Notes: generated by a model not told the origin, from the letters alone. A stretch of 64,000 bases of DNA from Synechococcus sp. HJ21-Hayes (GCF_024345835.1 NZ_JAGQBW010000016.1:1-64000), one strand, 5' to 3'. Numbered from the stretch's first letter, positions 17,568-26,230 are shown. Made by a program: numbers and translations.

Positions 17568-18405
17568 GGGCAAAACGGCGATAGAGGAAGTCGAGGGCGT
17601 GGTTCCGTAGCTGGGCGTAGCGCGGATCGTTCTGGATCGTCTCGTAGCGGCGCGGGCGCTCGAACGGCACCTCCACGATTTCACCGATGGTCGCGGCTGG
17701 TCCATTGGTCATCATCACCACCCGGTCGGCCAGAAAGAGCGCCTCGTCGATGTCGTGGGTGATCATCAGCACGGTGGGTTTGTATTCCCGCCAGATGGCC
17801 AGCAGTTCCTCCTGTAGCTCCTCCTTGGTGATGGCATCCAGGGCGCCGAAAGGTTCATCCAGAACCAGTACTTCCGGTTGCACTGCCAGGGCACGTGCGA
17901 TGGCGACCCGTTGCCGCATGCCGCCGGAAATTTCCCCGGGCCGTTTGTGGCGGGACTCCAGAAGCCCAACCATCTCCAGGTGATGGTCCACCACTGCGGC
18001 TCTGGCTTGGGCATCCAGCTCGGATCTGGCCGCTTTCACCGCTAACGCAACGTTCTGCTCCACCGTTTTCCAGGGCAGCAGCGAATAGTTCTGGAACACC
18101 ACCATGCGATCGGGACCTGGACCGTCGATGGCTTGGTCCTGCAGGCTCACCCGGCCGCTGGTGGGGCTCAGGAAGCCCGACACCATGTTGAGCAGGGTGC
18201 TCTTGCCGCAGCCGGAGTGGCCGACCACGCAAATGAATTCCCCCTGCGCCACCGTCAGGTTGATGTCCCGCAGGGCTTCGAAGGGGCCGTTTTTGGTGTG
18301 GAACACCTGGCCGACGCCCTCAAAGCGCAGGTAGTTGGGGTTGCGGCTGAGGTCGCGTTCAAAGCGACCGGCTGGCACAGGGGGGCTGGTCATGGCGCTG
18401 GTCAT
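17554..18405 (-). CDS. nrtD: Nitrate ABC transporter ATPase NrtD
   Basis: One of the two ATPases that drive nitrate import. From ATG 18405 it is 283 residues: Walker A GHSGCGKS (62-69), VVFQNYSLLPWKTVEQN, signature ISGGMRQRVAIARAL, Walker B VLVLDEPFGALD, and the NrtD-type C terminus GEIVEVPFERPRRYETIQND. ATG 18405 is one base after the nrtC stop; the frame upstream of it is nrtC read in another phase. ATG 18393 is a second possible start. Confidence 0.96.
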   Translation of the reverse strand: MTSAMTSPPVPAGRFERDLSRNPNYLRFEGVGQVFHTKNGPFEALRDINLTVAQGEFICVVGHSGCGKSTLLNMVSGFLSPTSGRVSLQDQAIDGPGPDRMVVFQNYSLLPWKTVEQNVALAVKAARSELDAQARAAVVDHHLEMVGLLESRHKRPGEISGGMRQRVAIARALAVQPEVLVLDEPFGALDAITKEELQEELLAIWREYKPTVLMITHDIDEALFLADRVVMMTNGPAATIGEIVEVPFERPRRYETIQNDPRYAQLRNHALDFLYRRFAHDDD

Positions 18406-18406
18406 C

Positions 18407-20437
18407 TCAATGAACGGCGAGGGGGCGGTTGGTCTGGCCGCTGGGCACGGGCACAACCGCTTCGGCCGTGCCGCGGTTGAAGGGGAGCTGTTGCAGGTAG
18501 GCGATCGGATTGTCCTGGTCGAAGGCGAGGCCGCAGGCCAGGGGAATCGGCTGCCGTTCGGGCCGCAGGGCTGGCAGGCCGGCCTGCTCCAGGGCGGCGT
18601 TGCAGAGGTCGTTGCGGTACACCTGCCCCAGCAGCTCGAGGCGGTTGCTGGGGAACGGGGTCCAACCCCAGCGGCTGCACTGGGTGAGGATCCAAGCCCC
18701 TTCCGCGCCGTTAGCCACGTGGGCACGATCGCTGTGGTACCGGTTCAAAGGCAGACGCCGACCGGAGGCTGGGCCGGTGCCCAGGTCGAACTGGCGCTGC
18801 AGCGCTAGGGCGGAATCGGTGCCAAGCCATTGGGGCCGGCTCAACAGGCCCACCAGGTAGTCGTGTTGGCCACCGTCCTCGCAGATCTGACCGCCGCGGA
18901 TCAGGCCGCTGCAGACGTCAAGCAGCAGGGATTCGTGTTCGGCGGCCCAGCCTTCGTGGCAGGTGAGCACCTTTTCGGGGTGGTTGCTCCAGATGTCGAG
19001 GTCGGTGGCCAGCACGTCGGCCAGGCCAGCCTCGACCGCCTTGGCCACGCGGTAGCGGCCGGCGATGAATCCATCGATCTCACCCGCCAGCAGGGCGGCC
19101 TGCATGGCCAGCGGCGAGAGGGTGAGGAACTCCACATCTCGATCGGGATCGATGCCACCGCTGGCCAGCCAATGGCGCAGCAGCAGATCTTGCATGCTTC
19201 CCCGTTGGCCGATGGCCAATCGCAGGGGCCATTCACGGCCCTTGAGCCGCTCCGCCAGGGTGGTCAGCGAGTCGATGTTGAGATCCCGGAAGCGGCGTGC
19301 CAGACAGATGGCATTGCCGTTTCGGGTCACCGTCATCGGGGTGATCGCCGGCCAAGCGGGCTGGCCGTGCAGCCCCAGGGCCAGGGCCAGGGGCGCACTG
19401 GCTGAGGTGATCGCCAGGTCGAGTTCGCCGGCCCGCAGCTGCTCTTCCATCTGCTGCCAGCGGTGGAACACCACCGGGATCACCTGCACCTGGCGTTCGC
19501 TGAAGAAGCCCCGCTCCAGCCCCACAGCAAGGGGGGCCACATCCAGGCCCGGCAGGTAGCCGATGCGCACCTTGCGTGGGGCGCTGCCCGCCGTGGTTGG
19601 CACGGGCGTGGGCTCGGCGGGTGTGGCGCTGGTGAGGCTCTGGCGCCGTTGCTTCAGGCGCCTCTGCTGCTGCAGGAAGTTGATCAGCTCAGTGCGCAGC
19701 TTGTAGTAGTCGGGGTGCTCCATCACCTCCAACCGCTGGCGGGGTCGTGGCAGGTTCACCGTCACGATCTGGCCGATGCCTGCGGCCGGGCCGTTGGTGA
19801 GGCACACCACCCGATCGGAGAGCAGCAGGGCTTCATCCACCGAGTGGGTCACCATCACGGTGGTCACACCGGCCTGCTGGCAGATCTGCATCAGCTGCTG
19901 TTGCAGGTTGCCCCGGGTGAGGGCATCGAGGGCGCCGAAGGGTTCATCCAGCAGCAGCAACTTGGGCCGTATCGCCAGGGCGCGGGCGATGGCCACCCGT
20001 TGCTTCATGCCACCGGAGAGTTCCCCCGGCAGCTTGTCGGCCGCGTGGGCCAATCCGACCAGCTCGATGCTGGCGTTGATGCGCTCTTGGCGCTCGGCTT
20101 CACTGGCCTGGCGCATCACGTTGTGCACCGCCAGACCGATGTTCTGGCGAACGGTTTGCCAGGGCAGCAATGAGTAGTTCTGGAACACCACCATCCGATC
20201 CGGGCCCGGATCGGTGACCTGGCGGCCGTCCATCAGGATGCCACCGGTGTTGGCCTGATCCAGGCCCGCCATCAGGTTGAGCAGGGTGGATTTCCCGCAG
20301 CCGGAGTGGCCGATCAGGGAGATGAACTCCCCTTCGGCGATCTGCAGATCGATGTCCTTGAGGGCGACGTACTGCCCGCCCTTGGGCAGCGCAAAGCTGC
20401 GGGTGACGTCATCGACGGTGAGGAAGGCGTTGGCCAT
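18407..20437 (-). CDS. nrtC: Nitrate ABC transporter NrtC, ATPase fused to an NrtA-like domain
   Basis: 676 residues from ATG 20437 (MANAFLTVDDVTR). Residues about 1-260 are an ABC ATPase: Walker A GHSGCGKS (43-50), signature LSGGMKQ (140-146), Walker B LLLLDEPFGALD. After a linker, about 290-676 resemble the binding protein NrtA (KVRIGYLPGLDVAPLAVGLE); in NrtC this domain senses cytoplasmic ammonium or nitrate status and inhibits transport. Start and nrtB stop share one base (TGATG), so translation is coupled. The upstream open frame to 20635 is nrtB sequence in another phase. Confidence 0.96.
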   Translation of the reverse strand: MANAFLTVDDVTRSFALPKGGQYVALKDIDLQIAEGEFISLIGHSGCGKSTLLNLMAGLDQANTGGILMDGRQVTDPGPDRMVVFQNYSLLPWQTVRQNIGLAVHNVMRQASEAERQERINASIELVGLAHAADKLPGELSGGMKQRVAIARALAIRPKLLLLDEPFGALDALTRGNLQQQLMQICQQAGVTTVMVTHSVDEALLLSDRVVCLTNGPAAGIGQIVTVNLPRPRQRLEVMEHPDYYKLRTELINFLQQQRRLKQRRQSLTSATPAEPTPVPTTAGSAPRKVRIGYLPGLDVAPLAVGLERGFFSERQVQVIPVVFHRWQQMEEQLRAGELDLAITSASAPLALALGLHGQPAWPAITPMTVTRNGNAICLARRFRDLNIDSLTTLAERLKGREWPLRLAIGQRGSMQDLLLRHWLASGGIDPDRDVEFLTLSPLAMQAALLAGEIDGFIAGRYRVAKAVEAGLADVLATDLDIWSNHPEKVLTCHEGWAAEHESLLLDVCSGLIRGGQICEDGGQHDYLVGLLSRPQWLGTDSALALQRQFDLGTGPASGRRLPLNRYHSDRAHVANGAEGAWILTQCSRWGWTPFPSNRLELLGQVYRNDLCNAALEQAGLPALRPERQPIPLACGLAFDQDNPIAYLQQLPFNRGTAEAVVPVPSGQTNRPLAVH

Positions 20438-21279
20438 CACTTGCCTCCCTTGGCCACCAGGTTGCCGACGGCAGCCACCAGGCGATCCAGCGCCAGGCCC
20501 ACCAGGCCGATCACCACAATCGCCAGGATGATCTGACTGGTGCTGCTGTCGCCACCAGCGTTGTAGGCGTCCCAGATGAAAAAGCCGATTCCGCCGTCGG
20601 CCTTGAGCATTTCGGCGGCCACGATCGCCAGCCAAGCCAGGCCGATGGCGATCCGCAGGCCCGTGAACACGTAGGGGGCGGTGGCGGGCATCAGGATGTC
20701 GCGCAGGTAGCTGCGCTTCCGCAGCCGCAGCACCCGCGCCACGTTGGTGTAATCCTGCGGGATTTCGTTGATGCCTACGGCCGTGTTGATGATGATCGGC
20801 CAGATGGCGGTGATGAAGATCACGAAGATGGCAGCCGTGTCCGCCTGCTGAAACAGCAGCAGCGAAATCGGCAACCAGGCCAACGGCGGCACGGTGCGAA
20901 GCACCTGGATCAGCGGATCGAAGCCGCGGCGCAGGAAGCGGTTCAGGCCGATCGCCAGGCCGGCGGCGATGCCCACCACCGCCGCCAGGGTGTAGCCCAC
21001 GGCCACCCGCTGCAACGAGATCAGCAGCTGCAGCCCCAGACCCTTGGAGGTGCCGCCGTCATCAAAGAAGGGGTTGATGATGTAGGGGTCCCAGGTCTGA
21101 CTGATCACCTGGATCGGCCCGGGAAATCCCTCCGAGCTGAACTGGGACAGGAATTGCCAGATGGCCAGGGTGAGCCCGATGCATACCACCGGGGCCTTGA
21201 TCTGGCTCACGAGCGGGGAGCGCATCCAGCTCGCCTTGCTGGGGCGCGGGCTGCGGGGGGTGGCGGAAAGGCTGGTCAT
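20437..21279 (-). CDS. nrtB: Nitrate ABC transporter permease NrtB
   Basis: Membrane channel of the nitrate importer. About 280 residues from ATG 21279 (MTSLSATPRSPRPSK) with five to six hydrophobic helices; the ATPase-coupling EAA loop is visible near DYTNVARVLRLRKRSYLRDIL and MPATAPYVFTGLRIAIGLAW. ATG 21318 and TTG 21348 in frame are other possible starts; no good ribosome-binding site distinguishes them. It lies 150 bases after nrtA, beyond a strong hairpin, and overlaps nrtC. Confidence 0.94.
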   Translation of the reverse strand: MTSLSATPRSPRPSKASWMRSPLVSQIKAPVVCIGLTLAIWQFLSQFSSEGFPGPIQVISQTWDPYIINPFFDDGGTSKGLGLQLLISLQRVAVGYTLAAVVGIAAGLAIGLNRFLRRGFDPLIQVLRTVPPLAWLPISLLLFQQADTAAIFVIFITAIWPIIINTAVGINEIPQDYTNVARVLRLRKRSYLRDILMPATAPYVFTGLRIAIGLAWLAIVAAEMLKADGGIGFFIWDAYNAGGDSSTSQIILAIVVIGLVGLALDRLVAAVGNLVAKGGK

Positions 21280-21389
21280 GACGGGACTGCCGCCGCGTTG
21301 GCGGAGAAAGGAGGTCATCGCGGTCCGGGGCTGCCATCGCGGGGGCAACCCAGGCCGTGTTGTTGGTTTCAGGCGTGGGCGAGCTGATC

Positions 21390-21424
21390 AGGGCCCCGGC
21401 GGCGGTGACGCCGGCCGGGGCCCT
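21390..21424 (-). promoter_or_regulatory. Strong hairpin between nrtA and nrtB
   Basis: AGGGCCCCGGC-GGCG and CGCCGGCCGGGGCCCT form a 15-pair GC-rich stem with a single bulged base and the four-base loop GTGA. It begins six bases after the nrtA stop. No T-run follows on the minus strand, so it is more likely an RNA-stabilising or partial-termination element that raises nrtA expression over nrtBCD than a simple terminator. Confidence 0.7.
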
Positions 21425-21429
21425 TGGGC

Positions 21430-22725
21430 TCACTTGAGGGCCTTGATCTTCAGGCCGTTCAGGTAGGCCTGTGGGTTGTTGGCGTCGAACTTGACGCCGT
21501 CGAAGAACACCTCCACGCCGCGGGAGTCGCCGGCCGGGCCATTGCCATACCCGTTGGCCTTAGCGGCGGCGCGCCACAGGTCGCTGCGGTTCACCTTGTT
21601 CACCAGAGCCTTGATGTTGGTGCCTTTGGGCAGATAGCCCCAGCGGATGTCTTCGGTGATGAACCAGGTGTCGTGGCTCTTGTAGGGGAAGGAGGCGTTA
21701 TCGGCCCAGAACTTCATCGAGAGGTTCTTCATCTTGGCCACCTTGCCGTTGCCGAAATCGATGGTGCCCTGCAGGCGGGGCAGGAGATCGTCGGCGTTGG
21801 CTTTCACATACTTGTCTTTGGCGAGCATCTTGGAGAGCTCCACCGTGTTGGCGGGGTTGTCGGCCCACTTCTGGGCCTGCTGCACGGCCATCAGTAGACG
21901 CAGGGTGGCGTTGGGGTTTTTCTTCACCCAGTCGGCCCGCATGGCGAAGGCTTTTTCGGGATGGTCCTTCCAGAGCTGGCCGGTGATCAGGGCGGTGTAG
22001 CCCAGCTTCTTGTTCACCAGGCGCTCGTTCCAGGGCTCACCCACACAGAAGATATCCATGGTGCCCGACTGCATGTTCGCCACCATCTGAGGCGGTGGAA
22101 TCACCACAAGATCGGCCTGCTTGTTGGGATCCACGCCGTTGGCGGCCAGCCAGTAGCGCGTCCACAGGTCGTGGTTGCCGCCTGGGAAGGTCACCGCAGC
22201 TTTGAATTTGTCGCCGGTTTTGTTTTTTTCGGCAACCGCCTTGGCGATGGCCGGGGTTTTGGTGCCGAAGTTGTACTTCTTGAATTCGTTGGAGGCGGAG
22301 ATGGCCTGACCGTTGGTGTTGAGGCGGGCCAGGATGAACATCGGCACCGGCTTCTTGCTCTTGCTGATGGCGCCGGTGGTGAGCAGGTAGGGCATCGGCG
22401 ACAGGATGTGGGCGCCGTCGATGCCGCCCCGGGCGCCGCCCAGCTCCAGGTTGTCGCGGGTCACGGCCCAGGAGGTCTGCTTCTTGAGCTCCACGCCGGT
22501 CATGCCCTGTTTGGCGAAGAAACCCTTCTCCTGGGCCACGATCAGGGGTGCGGCGTCGGTGAGGGCGATGAAGCCCAGCTCCACGCTGGTGGTTTCCGGT
22601 TTGCCAGGAGCGGCCTGGGCGGGGCTGGTGCCCAGCAGGCCGGCGACACCGCCGAACTGAACAACCACGCCGGTGGCGGCGGCCAGGCCGGAGAGCAGTG
22701 CTTTGCGTCGGGTGATGGATGACAT
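21430..22725 (-). CDS. nrtA: Nitrate/nitrite-binding lipoprotein-type protein NrtA
   Basis: High-affinity periplasmic receptor for nitrate and nitrite. 431 residues. The N terminus MSSITRRKALLSGLAAATG carries a twin-arginine-like export signal ending near SPAQAAPG; there is no clear lipobox Cys. Mature landmarks are VELGFIALTDAAPLIVAQEK, GGIDGAHILSPMPYLLT, GGNHDLWTRYWLAANGVDP, MDIFCVGEPWNERLV and DNASFPYKSHDTWFITEDIR. It is the first gene of nrtABCD plus the CRP-type regulator, all on the minus strand, after a 233-base upstream gap. Confidence 0.97.
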   Translation of the reverse strand: MSSITRRKALLSGLAAATGVVVQFGGVAGLLGTSPAQAAPGKPETTSVELGFIALTDAAPLIVAQEKGFFAKQGMTGVELKKQTSWAVTRDNLELGGARGGIDGAHILSPMPYLLTTGAISKSKKPVPMFILARLNTNGQAISASNEFKKYNFGTKTPAIAKAVAEKNKTGDKFKAAVTFPGGNHDLWTRYWLAANGVDPNKQADLVVIPPPQMVANMQSGTMDIFCVGEPWNERLVNKKLGYTALITGQLWKDHPEKAFAMRADWVKKNPNATLRLLMAVQQAQKWADNPANTVELSKMLAKDKYVKANADDLLPRLQGTIDFGNGKVAKMKNLSMKFWADNASFPYKSHDTWFITEDIRWGYLPKGTNIKALVNKVNRSDLWRAAAKANGYGNGPAGDSRGVEVFFDGVKFDANNPQAYLNGLKIKALK

Positions 22726-22958
22726 GAAGATTTGACCCCCATGGGGCCCGTGCGATCAGGTGAGAGCCTCTGCGGCCGCAGGCGGCGCAGGAGCCAAGGC
22801 CTGACCGGCCTCAGAACAACGGGCCGCCGTCAGAGCAAATTCAGTGGTTGGCGCACAAGCTGACCAACGGACATCAAGAGACCACGCCGCGGGCACCCGC
22901 TCCCGTTGCTGTTGTTACGAAATGGCGGCTTGATTCCTCCCTTGGTGCCCAGCCGCAC
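22726..22958. other. nrtA upstream region
   Basis: A 233-base gap between the nitrate-reductase-associated gene and nrtA, both read on the minus strand. It contains one candidate NtcA site (22905-22918) and no other convincing signal; a long GC-rich leader (about 140 bases) would precede nrtA if that site is used. Confidence 0.5.
22905..22918 (-). promoter_or_regulatory. Candidate NtcA site upstream of nrtA
   Basis: On the minus strand GTAACAACAGCAAC fits GTAN8TAC at five of six positions. 23 bases further on, TCTCTT matches TAN3T with one mismatch. It is the only GTN10AC I found in this gap. Nitrate uptake operons are classic NtcA targets, but the match is weak on its own. Confidence 0.4.
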
Positions 22959-23438
22959 CTATCGAGCCTGCGGCGGCAGCAGTTCCGCCAGGGCGGAGTC
23001 CAGATTGTGGTGGTCATGGCCGGGGCGGACCAGCTTGCACAGGGCAAAGCGCTCCAGTTCCCCTAGCTGGGCCCAGCACGCGGCCTCGAGTCGCACCCCC
23101 CGTTGCCCAGCTGCGCGTTCCACCTCCAGGGGAACGCGGCTGGAGTCCTGCCAGGGTTGGTTTTCAGCTGGCGGCAGCGGTTTGGCCTGTCCATCGGCCA
23201 TGGCGGCGGTGCGGGCCAGCAGGTGTTGCTTGAGCCCCTGCAGGGCATCGGGTCCGTCGGGCCAGTCCACCAGTTCCTGCCGCTGTGGTTGCGTGAGTTC
23301 CAGCCAGTGGTTGAGCTTCAGCTTGAGGCCGCTCAGATCCAGTTTGCGGCGAACACACAGGGGGATGCAGCGCCAGGTGCCGATGAAATCGCTCTCGAAT
23401 GCAAAGCAGTGCTGTGCTTGGGGGCCGGGGGCTGGCAT
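22959..23438 (-). CDS. Nitrate reductase-associated protein (NRAP family)
   Basis: 159 residues with the signature of the conserved nitrate-reductase-associated family: FAFESDFIGTWRCIPLCVRR followed by KLDLSGLKLKLNHWLELTQ. The family is confined largely to cyanobacteria and found beside nitrate assimilation genes; its biochemical role is not established. It is soluble, with no signal peptide. It starts at ATG 23438, six bases after the TrpD2-like gene stop, so the two are co-transcribed. Confidence 0.85.
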   Translation of the reverse strand: MPAPGPQAQHCFAFESDFIGTWRCIPLCVRRKLDLSGLKLKLNHWLELTQPQRQELVDWPDGPDALQGLKQHLLARTAAMADGQAKPLPPAENQPWQDSSRVPLEVERAAGQRGVRLEAACWAQLGELERFALCKLVRPGHDHHNLDSALAELLPPQAR

Positions 23439-23444
23439 GGGTCG

Positions 23445-24566
23445 TCAGCAGCCGTGTTGGCCCATGTTGTGCAGCTGGCTGAGCACGGTTCCCGCCTGCA
23501 GCAGCTCCCGGCAGCGTTCCAGGCCGGCGGCCTGGCTGTCGCTGTGGCCCGCCTGCCAGAGGTAGGTGCCGGCATTCCAGATCAGGGCTGTTGCCAGCGG
23601 ACCCTGGCCACCGAGGGCCGCCAGGGCCTGGGCCGCCCAGGTGTCCAGGTCATCCCAGCGGGGGTCATCCCCATAGCAACCGTGGTCCCGGGGGTGCAGG
23701 ATCATGCGCCCATCGCCGCTGGCCGTGGGGCGCCCGGTGACGCAGGCGCGGCTGATGGGCAGGTCGGTGCTGCCCTCCAACCCTTTGATCGTCAGCACCT
23801 CCGTTTCACCGGCCAGCTTCAGGGCCTGCCAGGCGCGCGTTTCTGTGGGGGGGTGCACGAAGCCACTCACCAACAGATGGTCGCCGCGGTGGGGGGTCCA
23901 GAGCAGTTCCAGGCTGGCCAGGGGGGGGCGCTTGCCGATGTCCTCACGAATCGGGATCAGCACTTCCGCGGCGGGGAAGTGGTCGGGCTGATGCACCAGG
24001 GCGAGGTTCCAGCGATCCAGGCTCTCCTGCACCCAGGCAAGGCTGCGGCCGCTGAGCTGCAATCCCAGGGCGGCAAACAGTTCCATGGTGGTGACGCCGT
24101 ACTTCACGGGCATACGCCGGCCCCCCTGCAGCACCACCGGGATGCCGGCGCTGGCCAGCACCAGGGTGGTGAGGGGATAGATCGGAGCCGTGCGGCTGCG
24201 GCCGTCGTAGGGGATGCCGAAGCAGAGGGCGCGGCTGCGGCTGTGCAGTTGCGGCCCCTGCCGGCGGTACACATCCAACATGCCGGTGAGCTCCTGGGGC
24301 TCCGGCCGGCGGATGCGATGGGCGATCAGGAAGGCGCCGATCTGGGCGGGGCTGGCTTCCCCGTTGATCATCATCTCCAGTGCATCGGCCGCCTCCTCGC
24401 GGCTGAGTCCACTGCTGGTGTGCTCGCCGCTGCCCACCTTGCCTAAATAGATGCGGAATCGTTCGCGGCCCGCGGGCTTGGCTGCCGGCGGCGGGAAGGA
24501 CGCTGCGGGAGCCTGCGCAACCATGCGGCCGATGCCACGGCGAGACAGCTGATGATTCTCCGTCAT
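23445..24566 (-). CDS. TrpD2-like protein (anthranilate phosphoribosyltransferase superfamily)
   Basis: 373 residues of the nucleoside-phosphorylase/TrpD fold: an N-terminal helical region GLSREEAADALEMMINGEAS plus AQIGAFLIAHRIRRPEPQEL, then the large domain. The PRPP-binding GTGGD motif of TrpD is replaced by GIPYDGRSRTAPIYP, and the KHGNRA motif by LQGGRRMPVKYGVTT. It is therefore not a tryptophan enzyme; it resembles the TrpD2/YbiB group, of which E. coli YbiB binds nucleic acid. It is divergent from nirA (137 bases) and followed by the NRAP gene, which ties it to nitrite use. Function unknown. Confidence 0.8.
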   Translation of the reverse strand: MTENHQLSRRGIGRMVAQAPAASFPPPAAKPAGRERFRIYLGKVGSGEHTSSGLSREEAADALEMMINGEASPAQIGAFLIAHRIRRPEPQELTGMLDVYRRQGPQLHSRSRALCFGIPYDGRSRTAPIYPLTTLVLASAGIPVVLQGGRRMPVKYGVTTMELFAALGLQLSGRSLAWVQESLDRWNLALVHQPDHFPAAEVLIPIREDIGKRPPLASLELLWTPHRGDHLLVSGFVHPPTETRAWQALKLAGETEVLTIKGLEGSTDLPISRACVTGRPTASGDGRMILHPRDHGCYGDDPRWDDLDTWAAQALAALGGQGPLATALIWNAGTYLWQAGHSDSQAAGLERCRELLQAGTVLSQLHNMGQHGC

Positions 24567-24577
24567 CGACCGTCCGT

Positions 24578-24607
24578 CTCAATCGCCCTCAATCGCCCTC
24601 AATCGCC
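24578..24607. repeat. Three tandem 10-base repeats between the TrpD2-like gene and nirA
   Basis: CTCAATCGCC occurs three times without interruption (24578-24587, 24588-24597, 24598-24607). It lies in the short divergent region, 12 bases from the TrpD2-like start, in the leader of that gene. Confidence 0.8.
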
Positions 24608-24645
24608 TGGGCGCCAGGGCACGGTGCGCCATGTACACCGCATTG

Positions 24646-24659
24646 GTAGTGATTGTGAC
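24646..24659 (+). promoter_or_regulatory. Candidate NtcA site upstream of nirA
   Basis: GTAGTGATTGTGAC matches GTAN8TAC at five of six positions. 23 bases downstream, CACCCT (24683-24688) fits TAN3T with one mismatch, which would place a start site near 24695, close to the nirA ATG at 24704. It could serve the divergent TrpD2-like gene as well, since the box is palindromic. Confidence 0.45.
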
Positions 24660-24703
24660 ACTTTGTCGGTGGGGCCGTTGCGCACCCTGGGTGCCCTTGG
24701 CTG

Positions 24704-26230
24704 ATGGTTGCGATGACTACTGCTCTCAGCAAAATCGAACAGGCCAAGGCTGAGCTGTGCGGCCTGGATCTGGAGCCCCAGTTGGGCCAGTTGGCGGCCC
24801 AGGGCTGGGACAGCCTGGATGAGGCCACCCTCACCATCCGCCTCAAGTGGCTCGGCATCTTTTTTCGCCCGGTGACGCCCGGCCGCTTCATGGTGCGCTT
24901 GCGGCTGCCCAACGGGGTGATCCAGGCCGATCAGTTGGAGGTGCTCGCCGATGCGGTGGATCGCTGTGGCAGCGACGGATCCGCTGACATCACCACCCGT
25001 CAGAACCTGCAGCTGCGGGGGCTGCTGCTGGAGGACATGGCGCCGCTGATGGCCGCGATGGAGGCCGTGGGTCTCACCAGCCGCCAATCGGGCCACGACA
25101 ACCCCCGCAATATCACGGGTAACCCCCTGGCGGGAATCGACCCCGAAGAGTTGCTGGACACCCGGCCGCTGGTGACGGCGATCCAGGAGCGCCTGCTGGC
25201 CGACGATGCCCCACGCAACCTGCCTCGCAAGTTCAATGTGGCGGTGGGGGGTGCTCCGGACAGTTTTCTGCTCCACAACGACCTGGCCTTCCTGCCCGCC
25301 GACTGCGGTGGTGAGCTGGGGTTCACGGTGATGGTGGGGGGCTTCTTCTCCGCCCAGCGCAATGAATTGGCGGTGCCCTTGGGCCTGTGGTTGCGCCCTG
25401 AGCAGCTGCCCAATTTCACCCTGGCCCTGCTGCGCCACTTCGAACAGCACGGCAATCGGGTGGCTCGCAACAAGAGCCGGTTGATGTATCTGATCGATGC
25501 GCTCGGCCTTGAAACCTATCGCCAGGCGGTGCTGGAGGCGTTCGTGGCCCTAGGGGGTGAGGCCTGCCCCCACGATGGTCGCCACCACGTGCACCGAGCC
25601 CCCCGCTCTGGCCTGGGGGTGCAGGTCCAGAAGCAGCCGGGGCTGCATTGGCTGGGCCTGAGCGTGCCGGTGGGGCGCCTGGATGCTGCTGGGATGGCGG
25701 AGCTGGCGCGGCTGGCTCGCCGATATGGCAGCGGTGAACTGCGCTTCACCGAAGCCCAGAACGTGCTGATCCCCGATGTGGCCACTGAGCATCTGGAGGC
25801 CCTGCTGGCGGAGCCGCTGTTGCAGCGGTTCCGCCCGGCTCCCGGTGCGTTGGAGGGGGAGGCCGTGAGTTGTACCGGTAATCGCTATTGCAGCTTTGCC
25901 CTGATTCCCACCAAGACCACGGCCCAGGCGGTGGTGGCCGACTTGGAGCAGCGGCTGGAGTTGCCCCATGCCGTGCGCACCCACTGGACCGGCTGCCCCA
26001 ATGCCTGTGGTCAGCCCTACATGGGTGAGATCGGTCTGATGGGGGCCAAGGCCCGCCATGGGGGCGAGATGGTGGAGGCGGCGAAGATCTTCCTCGGTGG
26101 TTCCATGGGCGCCGATCCCCAGTTGGCAGAACTGCACCACAAGGGTGTGCCCCTCACCCAGCTCGCCGACGTGCTCGAAGACCTGCTGGTGGAGCGCTTT
26201 GGCGCCTGCCGCCGCCCATCGGCGTGTTGA
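24704..26230 (+). CDS. nirA: Ferredoxin-nitrite reductase
   Basis: Reduces nitrite to ammonium with six ferredoxin electrons. 508 residues, with the two repeated siroheme-reductase halves. The [4Fe-4S]/siroheme ligands are Cys390 and Cys396 (SCTGNRYC) and Cys431 and Cys435 (GCPNACGQPYMGEIGLMG); DITTRQNLQLRG and NPRNITGNPLAG are substrate-site segments. There is no C-terminal ferredoxin extension, unlike some cyanobacterial NirA proteins. Start ATG 24704 (ATG 24713 also possible). The CbiX-fusion gene overlaps its end by seven bases. Confidence 0.97.
   Translation: MVAMTTALSKIEQAKAELCGLDLEPQLGQLAAQGWDSLDEATLTIRLKWLGIFFRPVTPGRFMVRLRLPNGVIQADQLEVLADAVDRCGSDGSADITTRQNLQLRGLLLEDMAPLMAAMEAVGLTSRQSGHDNPRNITGNPLAGIDPEELLDTRPLVTAIQERLLADDAPRNLPRKFNVAVGGAPDSFLLHNDLAFLPADCGGELGFTVMVGGFFSAQRNELAVPLGLWLRPEQLPNFTLALLRHFEQHGNRVARNKSRLMYLIDALGLETYRQAVLEAFVALGGEACPHDGRHHVHRAPRSGLGVQVQKQPGLHWLGLSVPVGRLDAAGMAELARLARRYGSGELRFTEAQNVLIPDVATEHLEALLAEPLLQRFRPAPGALEGEAVSCTGNRYCSFALIPTKTTAQAVVADLEQRLELPHAVRTHWTGCPNACGQPYMGEIGLMGAKARHGGEMVEAAKIFLGGSMGADPQLAELHHKGVPLTQLADVLEDLLVERFGACRRPSAC

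Noticed and set aside
18406-18726. N-terminal extension of NrtD
   Set aside because: It is nrtC coding sequence in another phase; ATG 18405 fits the family length and spacing.
23103-24446. 447-residue open frame opposite the TrpD2-like and NRAP genes
   Set aside because: Mirror frame with Gln/Ala/Gly-rich composition; the minus-strand genes have recognisable families.
23445-24566. Calling this gene trpD
   Set aside because: PRPP-binding GTGGD and KHGN motifs are absent.
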